Source: Negativicoccus massiliensis (lineage in GTDB: Bacteria > Bacillota > Negativicutes > Veillonellales > Negativicoccaceae). Taken from it: a DNA stretch of 64,000 nucleotides. A program made the position numbers and the translations under genes. Positions 27,219 to 34,171 of this stretch are shown one piece after another; position 1 is the stretch's first letter, and each line of letters begins with the position of its first letter. Below the pieces are notes generated by a model, which was not told where the DNA came from, made no database searches, and saw only the letters and a program-made list of their open reading frames with translations. Location: contig LT700188.1 of the NCBI GenBank assembly GCA_900155405.1, forward strand, positions 372,001 to 436,000. Reading direction: 5' to 3'.

Positions 27219-27248
27219 AAAAGCTCTCTGCCACTGCAGAGAGCTTTT
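27219..27248. terminator. Bidirectional terminator-like hairpin
   Basis: AAAAGCTCTCTGC and its perfect complement enclose a 4-base loop, giving T-runs on both strands. It stands 170 bases after the DnaA-N-like gene (minus) and 16 bases after the plus-strand fragment that ends at 27203. Either could be what it terminates. Confidence 0.75.
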
Positions 27249-27418
27249 ATATTTCATGACAGCCTTATTACTTTCCTCCAAAGCAAACTATCTTGGAAGA
27301 AGAGTTTCGTTTCGACAAATACATGTTTATAGGAACCGGCAACGCTCCTCAAACAAGCTCAACGGCTATGCAATGATTTTTATTTAAAAAATGAGTGCAT
27401 ATGTAAATGCGGCAGCAA

Positions 27419-27742
27419 TCAGGCCTGACTGACTACTCGAATTTGTTGGGTGCCAAAAGCATCGGCAATATCTTTACGAAACTTTCCTTCCAACATTGTC
27501 CGATTTATTTCCCGACGAGTAATCAGAAGTAATCTTTCCCCGTCATAGTTAATACGCAACAATGAATCAATGTATGTTTCGAAATCTTTCTTTTCCATTT
27601 TCGCTTGCAATTCTTCTAAGGCTTTTGCAATCGGTCCCTCCTGATACTCGGCGCGCTCCGTTACAGGTACAAAATGCACTTCATAAAGAGAGTCTGAATA
27701 CCCTTTATCCGTAGTAGAATGTCGTTCTAAATCAATCGCCAT
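27419..27742 (-). CDS. Stand-alone DnaA domain I-like protein
   Basis: This 107-residue protein resembles the N-terminal domain I of DnaA and nothing else. From about residue 38 it reads ALEELQAKMEKKDFETYIDS, then GERLLLITRREI, LEGKFRKDIADAFG and IRVV. This follows the DnaA pattern AL-x-x-I-x-x-L-x-KPSFETW ... LESRY-x-x-LI ... IKFV. The ATPase and DNA-binding domains are absent. Domain I of DnaA binds itself, the helicase and regulators, so a free copy could modulate initiation; that is inference. The start is the ATG at 27742, with AAGGAGG 7 bases upstream. The open frame to 27913 is AT-rich and not protein-like. Confidence 0.75.
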   Translation of the reverse strand: MAIDLERHSTTDKGYSDSLYEVHFVPVTERAEYQEGPIAKALEELQAKMEKKDFETYIDSLLRINYDGERLLLITRREINRTMLEGKFRKDIADAFGTQQIRVVSQA

Positions 27743-27884
27743 ATTTTTCCTCCTTATGCTTATGCCTATGCGCGCATTATACCATATATTTATTTTAATA
27801 AAGAGACCTTGTCGATAAAACAATTCAATGTAAAGTGTTTTTGAGAACATATGTTTATATCCATTGTATAATTTTCTAAAAGTG

Positions 27885-27913
27885 TTGACAACTATTTTTA
27901 GAGAGATTATCAT
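27885..27913 (+). promoter_or_regulatory. Promoter of the exported cbiK-like gene
   Basis: A perfect TTGACA (27885-27890), a 17-base spacer and TATCAT (27908-27913) form a strong sigma-A promoter. Transcription would start near 27920, giving a leader of about 120 bases that contains the hairpin/pseudoknot element. Confidence 0.8.
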
Positions 27914-27943
27914 GATGTTAACTAAAGATTATGCGGTGCACTC

Positions 27944-27998
27944 AAAACTGGTGAGCGGGGAACATCAGTTTTTGTAGGAGGTGAAGGTGCCTCCCCGT
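27944..27998 (+). promoter_or_regulatory. Candidate structured RNA leader (hairpin plus pseudoknot)
   Basis: In the leader, AAAACTGGTG (27944-27953) pairs with CATCAGTTTT (27963-27972): ten base pairs with one G-U. Its 9-base loop contains GCGGGGA (27955-27961), which can pair with TCCCCGT (27992-27998): seven base pairs with one G-U, forming an H-type pseudoknot. A competing hairpin, GGAGG (27977-27981) with CCTCC (27990-27994), uses the same downstream strand. Mutually exclusive pairings of this kind are typical of riboswitches. The ribosome site of the gene (28027-28034) lies about 30 bases beyond. I do not recognise a known class. Confidence 0.5.
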
Positions 27999-28041
27999 GA
28001 AAATTTTATTTTTAATTATCAACAACAAGGGAGCTATTAAA

Positions 28042-29085
28042 ATGAACAAACAATGGAAACGTTTTATGGCGGCTACATTTTGTGCTGCGATCCTGACAGG
28101 ATTTGGCAGTTTCGGCGTAAACGCAGCATATGAATTGAGCGATGAAGTAAAACGGCCGACCCCCGCCTTGCTGACTGCTACTGAAATCGGAGTTAAAGTA
28201 CGCGAAAACACAATCATGCAGCAGATGCAAAATAAAGATGCGATTTTAATTACCAGCTTCGGTACTACTTTTAAAGATACTCGCGCCAAAACAATTGACG
28301 CCGTAGTAAATAAAATCAAACAAGCCTTTCCGCACAAAGAAGTTCGTGTCGCATTCACGAGCCATATCATTATTGACCGCATCATGAAACATGAAGGTAT
28401 TCAGTATTACACCCCTGAACAAGCCTTTGATAATTTGAAAAAAGACGGCTACAATCGTATTGCTATCGTTCCTTTCAATATCATTCCGGGAATCGAATAT
28501 GACTACAGTGTAGAAGCAGCTAATCTCCAGCAGAAAAACTTCAAAAAACTCTCTGTAGCAACACCGATTATGTACTATATGGGTCAGGAAGAACAGCCGG
28601 ATCAAATCAATGATTTTATAAATGCTCTTAAATATCAATTACCGCACCATATGCAGAAAGATGAAGCTGTACTTTTGATGGCACACGGAACTCCGCATCC
28701 GGGTAATGCGTTCTACGCCGTTATTCAGGACCGCTTTGAAATGATGGATATGAACAACGTTTACGTTTATTCTGTAGAAGGCCGTCCTAACCTCGATGAC
28801 GTAATTCCGCATCTCCACGCCAATAAAATTCAAAAAGTGACCTTGATGCCGATCATGATGGTTGCCGGTGATCATGCCAATAATGATATGGCAGGCGACG
28901 AAGAAGATAGCCACAAAATGATCTTGCAAGGAGAAGGTTTCAAAGTAAATACTTACATTCGCGGCTTGGGCGAAAACCCGAAAATCCAGGACATGTTTGT
29001 GGAACGCGCCCGCGAAGCGGTAGAAGCATTAGACACTAAAGAAGCAAAGGTTCCCTACACGCCGATGCATTCCAAAAAACATTGA
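28042..29085 (+). CDS. Exported CbiK-type chelatase (CbiKP-like)
   Basis: This 347-residue CbiK homologue carries a clear signal peptide: a basic start, the hydrophobic core FMAATFCAAILTGFGSFG, and a VNA-A cleavage site near residue 28. The mature part has AILITSFGTTFKDTR, IIPGIEY, the catalytic histidine in LLMAHGTPHPG, and the canonical second site MMVAGDHANNDMAGDEEDS. Periplasmic CbiK proteins are known in Desulfovibrio, where a role in metal or heme handling outside the cytoplasm was proposed. The ATG has AAGGGAGC upstream; a GTG at 27997 would lie inside the leader structure. The next gene on this strand is a BtuF-like lipoprotein. Confidence 0.92.
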   Translation: MNKQWKRFMAATFCAAILTGFGSFGVNAAYELSDEVKRPTPALLTATEIGVKVRENTIMQQMQNKDAILITSFGTTFKDTRAKTIDAVVNKIKQAFPHKEVRVAFTSHIIIDRIMKHEGIQYYTPEQAFDNLKKDGYNRIAIVPFNIIPGIEYDYSVEAANLQQKNFKKLSVATPIMYYMGQEEQPDQINDFINALKYQLPHHMQKDEAVLLMAHGTPHPGNAFYAVIQDRFEMMDMNNVYVYSVEGRPNLDDVIPHLHANKIQKVTLMPIMMVAGDHANNDMAGDEEDSHKMILQGEGFKVNTYIRGLGENPKIQDMFVERAREAVEALDTKEAKVPYTPMHSKKH

Positions 29086-29088
29086 GTA

Positions 29089-29097
29089 TGATATAAT
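29089..29097 (+). promoter_or_regulatory. Possible extended -10 promoter for the btuF-like gene
   Basis: TGATATAAT is a perfect extended -10 (TG-N-TATAAT) just after the chelatase stop codon, with no clear -35. It overlaps the left edge of the hairpin at 29098. Confidence 0.4.
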
Positions 29098-29125
29098 AAA
29101 TGCGCCCTCATTGTAGGGCGCATTT
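29098..29125 (+). terminator. Terminator between the exported chelatase and btuF-like genes
   Basis: AAATGCGCCC and GGGCGCATTT form a 10-bp stem with an 8-base loop, followed by ATTATT. It could partly or fully end the chelatase transcript before the lipoprotein gene. Confidence 0.7.
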
Positions 29126-29141
29126 ATTATTGGAGGTAAAT

Positions 29142-30077
29142 ATGAAATCACTGGTTAAAGTTTTTGCCTTATTCTGTTGCTTATTACTTTGTATCGGCTG
29201 TAAATCCACATCGACAGATGCCACACAAAACGGTACGCAGACCTATCAGTTTAAGGATCAATCCATTACTCTGCAAGAGCATCCCAAACGAGTTATTACT
29301 CTTTCCGATTCTTTATTAAATATGTATTATGCAGTCGGCGGCACTGTTGTTGCGAGACCGACTTCAAATAATGAATTACCGGAGGCCGCACAAAGCCTGC
29401 CTGAAATCGGTCATGTTTCCCACATCAGTTCGGAGGCCCTGATTGCCAACAAACCGGACTTGGTGCTTGGGCTTTCACAACAACACAAAAAATTGGAATC
29501 GATTCTCGAAGCTAATCACATACCCTACCTGCTTCTCAATTACGAAGGAATTGATGACAATGTTCCGCTTTTAGAATTTTTAGGAAATGTAGCGGGAAAC
29601 AAAGATAAGGCAAAATCGGTTATTAACGACTATGAAAAACGTATGCGCGAAGTAGTGGCTCTTGGTCATCAACAAAAGCCGCTGCGCGTTGCCATTCTTC
29701 GTGCCACCGGCAAAGATGTGACTGCGGAAACGCCTCTTTCTATTACCGCATCCATGACCAACAAGCTCGGCATGCAAAATGTACTTGCCGAAAAAACTCT
29801 TCCGGCAGATGCGAAAACGGTTCCTTACAGCTTGGAGGTACTTACGGCCGATAATCCCGATGTTATCTTTATTGCTACCATGGGTAAAATGGAGCAAATT
29901 ACAGCCCGTATGGCGGAAGAAATGACCAATAACCCCGCTTGGAATCAGTTGCAAGCGGTACAAGAAGGTAAGGTATTTTATTTGCCCAGCGAATTGTATC
30001 TTCTCAATCCCGGCATCAAAACCCCTGATGCAATGCGAAGCTTACTGGAAAAAGCATATCCGGAGTTGAAAAAATAA
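29142..30077 (+). CDS. Corrinoid/iron-complex ABC transporter binding lipoprotein (BtuF-like)
   Basis: The 311-residue protein is a periplasmic binding protein of the BtuF/FhuD class. It opens with a lipoprotein signal peptide ending in the lipobox LCIGC (cysteine about residue 18). The binding domain has HPKRVITLSDSLLNMYYAVG, KPDLVLGLSQQHKKL and NPDVIFIATMG. The single long linker helix between lobes fits class III binding proteins. I chose the ATG at 29142, with GGAGG 6 bases before it. The permease and ATPase that would complete the importer are convergently encoded just downstream. Substrate could be cobalamin, a precursor, heme or an iron chelate; the setting favours a corrinoid. Confidence 0.88.
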   Translation: MKSLVKVFALFCCLLLCIGCKSTSTDATQNGTQTYQFKDQSITLQEHPKRVITLSDSLLNMYYAVGGTVVARPTSNNELPEAAQSLPEIGHVSHISSEALIANKPDLVLGLSQQHKKLESILEANHIPYLLLNYEGIDDNVPLLEFLGNVAGNKDKAKSVINDYEKRMREVVALGHQQKPLRVAILRATGKDVTAETPLSITASMTNKLGMQNVLAEKTLPADAKTVPYSLEVLTADNPDVIFIATMGKMEQITARMAEEMTNNPAWNQLQAVQEGKVFYLPSELYLLNPGIKTPDAMRSLLEKAYPELKK

Positions 30078-30081
30078 TAAT

Positions 30082-30115
30082 AAAAAAGAGTGCTCATAAA
30101 TGGGCACTCTTTTTT
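30082..30115. terminator. Bidirectional terminator between convergent transporter genes
   Basis: An interrupted stem (AAAAAAGAGTGCTCA / TGGGCACTCTTTTTT) with one G-U pair and a 4-base loop has T-runs in both directions. It serves the btuF-like gene on the plus strand and the ABC ATPase gene on the minus strand. Confidence 0.9.
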
Positions 30116-30905
30116 ATTGCACTGAAAGACGAGTTAAACCGTCTACATAACAATAAGGACTTCCATCTCGATCAGCAATTTCCGCTTCCACTCCATACAC
30201 ATCTCGCATTAACTGTTCCGTCAAAACGGCTTGCGGTGCACCCCACGCATAAATTCCACCCTGTCCCAACACAAGCAGACGGTGCGAATATTTGGCGGCA
30301 TGATTGACATCATGCAATACCATGACTACCGTTACTTTATTACTACGATTGATACGTTGCAAAAGTTCCATGACTTCCAGCTGATGGCTCAAATCAAGAT
30401 AGGTAGTCGGCTCATCCAGCATAATAATCTCCGGCTCCTGTGCCAACGCCATCGCGATTCTTGCTCGCTGGCGTTCGCCACCGGATAATGACTGAATATT
30501 GCGATCTTTCAAATGCCATACACGAGTATTCTGCAACGCTTCCTGCACAATTTTTCGATCGTAATCGCTTTGCGGCTTCCACCAGGCTTGATATGGATAG
30601 CGTCCACACCCAACCCACTCTTCCACCGTCATATCGCCCGGAGGCGTAGCTGACTGCGGCAAAAAGGCGACTTTACGTGCGAGCTCAGCCGGACTGAATT
30701 CTTCCAACGCTTGTTCCGAATAGGCAACATTTCCCTGATCACGCTTCTGAATACCAAGCATTGCACGTAACAATGTAGACTTCCCGCAGCCATTCGCGCC
30801 GAGAATCGTCAAAATCTCGCCGCGTTCCACTGTGTAGCTGATATCGCGAATGACACTGTGACCGCCAAAAGAGACCGCCACATTATCGACTTTAATAATA
30901 CTCAT
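30114..30905 (-). CDS. ABC transporter ATPase, FecE/BtuD type
   Basis: This is the ATP-binding subunit of a corrinoid/siderophore importer, 263 residues. It shows Walker A LGANGCGKSTLLRAMLG, signature LSGGERQRARIAMAL, Walker B IIMLDEPTTYLDL and the switch histidine in VMVLHDVNHA. Its start overlaps the permease gene by 4 bases. It is the last gene of cobalamin cluster 2, so it is probably co-expressed with corrin synthesis genes. This argues for a corrinoid or cobalt-related substrate. Confidence 0.94.
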   Translation of the reverse strand: MSIIKVDNVAVSFGGHSVIRDISYTVERGEILTILGANGCGKSTLLRAMLGIQKRDQGNVAYSEQALEEFSPAELARKVAFLPQSATPPGDMTVEEWVGCGRYPYQAWWKPQSDYDRKIVQEALQNTRVWHLKDRNIQSLSGGERQRARIAMALAQEPEIIMLDEPTTYLDLSHQLEVMELLQRINRSNKVTVVMVLHDVNHAAKYSHRLLVLGQGGIYAWGAPQAVLTEQLMRDVYGVEAEIADRDGSPYCYVDGLTRLSVQ

Positions 30906-31921
30906 TCGCCCCTCCTCAGCAAGTATAAAAAGAAAGGCGCTCCGAGAAATGCCATAATAATCCCTACCGGTACTTCAATCGGTGCGAAGGCGACACGCCC
31001 CAACGTATCAGAAAGCACCATCACCGCGGCACCACCAAGTACCGACCCCGGCAAGAGAAAACGATGATCGCTGCCGATCAAAAGGCGCACCATATGAGGT
31101 ACTACCAAGCCGACAAAACCGATCAATCCGGAAATACTGACGGCAGCGGCGGCAAGTAAAGCGGCTACACCCGTCATAAAAAAGCGTACACGTTCGACGC
31201 GCATACCAAGCGAACGTGCGGTTTCATCACCCAGACTTAAAATATTCAGCTGTTTTGCACCCGCGAGTGCAATGAGAATTCCAAGGATCGTATACGGCAC
31301 AAGTACTTCCACCTGCGGCCAACTGCGAGCAGATAAACCGCCGACCATCCACAGCAACGCGCCTTGGACCCGATCACCGTAAAAAATCAACAACGCTGAA
31401 ATACCGCTGCCTAAAAAAGCATTGACAGCAACACCGGCTAAAATAATCCGCAACGGACGAATCCCGTTCTTCCAGGCCAACGCATAAACAAACAAGGCTG
31501 ATCCCATCGCACCTAAAAATGCAATCGGCGTGACAAGATACGTAAGATGAGGAAACAACACCAGCATAATGACACCGGCCAAACCTGCGCCACTCGATAC
31601 GCCGACAATCCCCGGATCGGCAAGTGGATTTTTCATAACGGCCTGCAAAATAGCGCCGGCTACCGCCAAGTTGGCTCCGACTAAAGCCCCGACCAAATTC
31701 CGCGGAAAACGGATATTCCAAATAATGGGACCCGATGTGCCGCTACGATCTCCTCCCAAAATTTCCAAAATGCGGGAAAGATCAATCGGTGTTGCGCCAA
31801 AAGCAAGACTGCCTATCAGCGCCGCAGCCAAGACTACGGCCAATGTTGCCAACACAATCCACCGCCACGTCAAATGTTCTCTGTGTTTAGCGGTAGCACC
31901 TGAAGCGTTTAGGTTCGTCAT
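30902..31921 (-). CDS. ABC transporter permease, FecCD/BtuC type
   Basis: The 339-residue membrane protein has about nine to ten hydrophobic segments and family motifs including IWNIRFPRNLVGALVGANLA near residue 75, GIVGVSSGAGLAG and GLIGFVGLVVPHMVRLLIGS. This is the BtuC/FecD fold, which forms the import channel with the neighbouring ATPase. It begins 5 bases after cbiC in the same operon. Confidence 0.94.
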   Translation of the reverse strand: MTNLNASGATAKHREHLTWRWIVLATLAVVLAAALIGSLAFGATPIDLSRILEILGGDRSGTSGPIIWNIRFPRNLVGALVGANLAVAGAILQAVMKNPLADPGIVGVSSGAGLAGVIMLVLFPHLTYLVTPIAFLGAMGSALFVYALAWKNGIRPLRIILAGVAVNAFLGSGISALLIFYGDRVQGALLWMVGGLSARSWPQVEVLVPYTILGILIALAGAKQLNILSLGDETARSLGMRVERVRFFMTGVAALLAAAAVSISGLIGFVGLVVPHMVRLLIGSDHRFLLPGSVLGGAAVMVLSDTLGRVAFAPIEVPVGIIMAFLGAPFFLYLLRRGE

Positions 31922-31926
31922 AAGAA

Positions 31927-32589
31927 TTATTTATTCGGTTCGATGTACAGCATTTGCGTACGCTGTACCAATAAGTACAACAAAGCATTAATGACAGAAG
32001 CAGCAATCGGGCTGCCCCCTTTGTTGCCACGAACGGTCACAAAGGGAACCGGAGCCTGCTCCACCAACGCTTCTTTCGATTCGGCGGCGCCGACAAAACC
32101 GACCGGAATACCGACAATCAGTGCCGGACGAACATTTTCTTCCGCACATAAACGCAATACTTCATATAACGCGGTCGGCGCATTGCCGATCGCAACAATA
32201 TTTCCGTCCAATCGCTTACCGTACGCGCGCATCGCCGCAATCGACCGGGTAATACCCTCCGCTTTGGCCACTTCGGCAATCTCCGGTGCGGAAACCTGGC
32301 AAAACACTTCGCCCCCCAGCTTCGCAAGCGCTTTTTTATTGATACCAGTACGAACCATTTCGACATCACAGTAAATGTCTGCACCGTTTTTCAAAGCGTT
32401 GAGGCCTGCGGTAATAGCGTTTTGACCGGTAATGACCAGCTTTGCATATTCCACATCTCCCGAAGCATGAATAGTGCGTGAGTAGACCGCAATCTCCTCT
32501 TCACTCAAATTCATCCCTTCCAAATAGGGACGAATAATTCGCATGCTTTTGTCTTCAATTTCTTTCGGCTGTTTTACGTACTCCATCAT
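31927..32589 (-). CDS. cbiC: Cobalt-precorrin-8 methylmutase
   Basis: CbiC moves a methyl group from C11 to C12, giving cobyrinate. The 220-residue protein shows SRTIHASGDVEYAKLV with the catalytic histidine, the DVEMVRTGI motif, and VIVGIPVGFVGAAESKEAL-like sequence (ALIVGIPVGFVGAAESKEAL). The start at 32589 shares ATGA with the cbiJ stop and has GGGAGG 6 bases upstream; the track-longer start at 32601 would cover that site. Confidence 0.96.
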   Translation of the reverse strand: MMEYVKQPKEIEDKSMRIIRPYLEGMNLSEEEIAVYSRTIHASGDVEYAKLVITGQNAITAGLNALKNGADIYCDVEMVRTGINKKALAKLGGEVFCQVSAPEIAEVAKAEGITRSIAAMRAYGKRLDGNIVAIGNAPTALYEVLRLCAEENVRPALIVGIPVGFVGAAESKEALVEQAPVPFVTVRGNKGGSPIAASVINALLYLLVQRTQMLYIEPNK

Positions 32590-33350
32590 AATTCCTCCCA
32601 TGCCTTAATTACTTCTTGAGGCGATGTCAAAACAGGATATTCAGACCGGTTGACGGGCCGATCAATGACCACAATGGCCGCTCCGGTCTCCATCGCGGCC
32701 GTAAGTTTGGTATCGGTACCGCCAACAAGCCCACTGTTTTTCATTACAATGACATCTGCCTTCGTGTCGATAAACATCGCTCGATTCATTGCTAATGAAA
32801 ACGGACCTTGTATAGCCACAATATACTTCGGTGTTAAACCCAAGTCTTTGCATTGTGCAACAACTTCCGGCGTAGGCAAAACCCGAGCCCATACTTCTTT
32901 ACCGGAAAGTGCTTTTGACTTCATGAAAACAGGCAATGTTTTAGAGCCGGTCGTCAGATAAATACGTTCTCCGAGCGACGCGGCAAGCTCAGCCGCTTCG
33001 TACTCATCTTTTGCATGATATAAACGGGCGTAATCAGGCAGCGGTACTTCAGGACGCTCATATCGCAAATACCGAATATTCGTGGCTTTAGCTGCCGCCT
33101 GCGCCATTTGCGAAACAATCGCCGCATACGGATGACTGGCATCTACTATGCAGTCAATTTGATATGTGACTACCAACTCTTCCATTTGGCTTTGGGTGAG
33201 TCGCCCCACCAACACCCGATCAACTCCCGGTGCAGCGAGCAATTTACCATATTGACTGATCACCGTTGCAATGACCTTTTCACCGCTGTAGCGCTTTAGT
33301 TCTGCCGCCAATTCACGTCCGTCTTGCGTACCGGCAATAACCCAAATCAT
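32586..33350 (-). CDS. cbiJ: Cobalt-precorrin-6A reductase
   Basis: CbiJ (CobK) reduces the corrin macrocycle with NAD(P)H. The 254-residue protein begins MIWVIAGTQDGRELAAEL, has the DASHPYAAIVSQMAQ motif and ends with VMKNSGLVGGTDTKLTAAM, all typical. It overlaps cbiH and cbiC by 4 bases each. Confidence 0.95.
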   Translation of the reverse strand: MIWVIAGTQDGRELAAELKRYSGEKVIATVISQYGKLLAAPGVDRVLVGRLTQSQMEELVVTYQIDCIVDASHPYAAIVSQMAQAAAKATNIRYLRYERPEVPLPDYARLYHAKDEYEAAELAASLGERIYLTTGSKTLPVFMKSKALSGKEVWARVLPTPEVVAQCKDLGLTPKYIVAIQGPFSLAMNRAMFIDTKADVIVMKNSGLVGGTDTKLTAAMETGAAIVVIDRPVNRSEYPVLTSPQEVIKAWEEL

Positions 33351-34171
33351 AATTCGTAGCCGCGCGGCGTAATCATTCGACCGTTTTTAACATATGTACG
33401 GCTATTACCGATGATAACGGTCGACTGCATGTCGACATCTTGTGCGGCCAATTCAGCTAATGTCGTAATCGTATAGGACATCCCTGCACGTCCTGCTTTG
33501 CGAACGATACCGGCCGGCGTTTGCGGATCTTTAATAGTCAATAAGATATCGCAAATTTCATCTAAATGCTTCGCGCGCCCACGACTGCGAGGATTGTACA
33601 AGACAATAACAAAATCGCCTTCCCCTGCCATACGAGCACGTTTTTTGATTAAATCCCATGGTGTTAAAAGATCGCTCAAGCTGATCACCGCATAATCGTG
33701 CATTAACGGTGCCCCTAAAATCGCACCTGCCGTATTCCCGGCGGTGAGTCCGGGAATAATTTCACACTCAGGATGTGCTTGTGCGGGAAGTTTATCTATC
33801 AATTCCAAAACAAGTCCCGCCATCCCGTACACTCCCGGGTCTCCTGAAGAAACGACAACGACACGTTTTCCCTGACTGGCAAGTTCGACTGCACGCTGGC
33901 AGCGATCGATTTCTTGCTTCATGCCGGTGCCGACCTGTTCTTTATCCGAAATCAGATCATCAATCAGCTTCATATACGTATGGTAACCAACAACGATTTC
34001 CGCATCGCGAATCGCATCATGAGCGCGCGGCGTCAATTCTGCGGCGTGTCCCGGTCCGATTCCCACCACAGCGATGTAGCCTCGGCTATTGCCACCGTCG
34101 TTCGTTGAAATTTTGTTTTCGGTAAAAGCAGCTGTGACCTTTTGGTCTTCAGAATGGCTGCTGTTTCGCAT
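33347..34171 (-). CDS. cbiH: Cobalt-factor III C17-methyltransferase
   Basis: CbiH (CobJ) methylates C17 and drives ring contraction. The methylase domain starts around residue 31 with GYIAVVGIGPGHAAELTPRA and shows VVGYHTYMKLI, VVSSGDPGVYGMAG and IIPGLTAGNTAGAILGAPLM. The first 30 residues, rich in Ser, Asn and Lys, are not conserved and are encoded entirely inside the end of cbiG. No later ATG, GTG or TTG could start the domain intact, so the ATG at 34171 is the only reasonable choice (GGAG about 10 bases upstream). The total overlap with cbiG is 139 bases. Confidence 0.94.
   Translation of the reverse strand: MRNSSHSEDQKVTAAFTENKISTNDGGNSRGYIAVVGIGPGHAAELTPRAHDAIRDAEIVVGYHTYMKLIDDLISDKEQVGTGMKQEIDRCQRAVELASQGKRVVVVSSGDPGVYGMAGLVLELIDKLPAQAHPECEIIPGLTAGNTAGAILGAPLMHDYAVISLSDLLTPWDLIKKRARMAGEGDFVIVLYNPRSRGRAKHLDEICDILLTIKDPQTPAGIVRKAGRAGMSYTITTLAELAAQDVDMQSTVIIGNSRTYVKNGRMITPRGYEL

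Noticed and set aside
27743-27913. N-terminal extension of the DnaA-like protein
   Set aside because: The extra codons are AT-rich, contain the promoter region of the divergent gene, and AAGGAGG stands before the ATG at 27742.
27930-28000. Cobalamin riboswitch before the exported chelatase
   Set aside because: A GGTGC and a GGGGAAC occur, but order and spacing do not fit the class, and the element is far too short.
34033-34171. Programmed frameshift joining cbiG and cbiH
   Set aside because: The frame relation allows it, but I see no canonical slippery heptamer or downstream structure; kept only as an alternative within the overlap finding.
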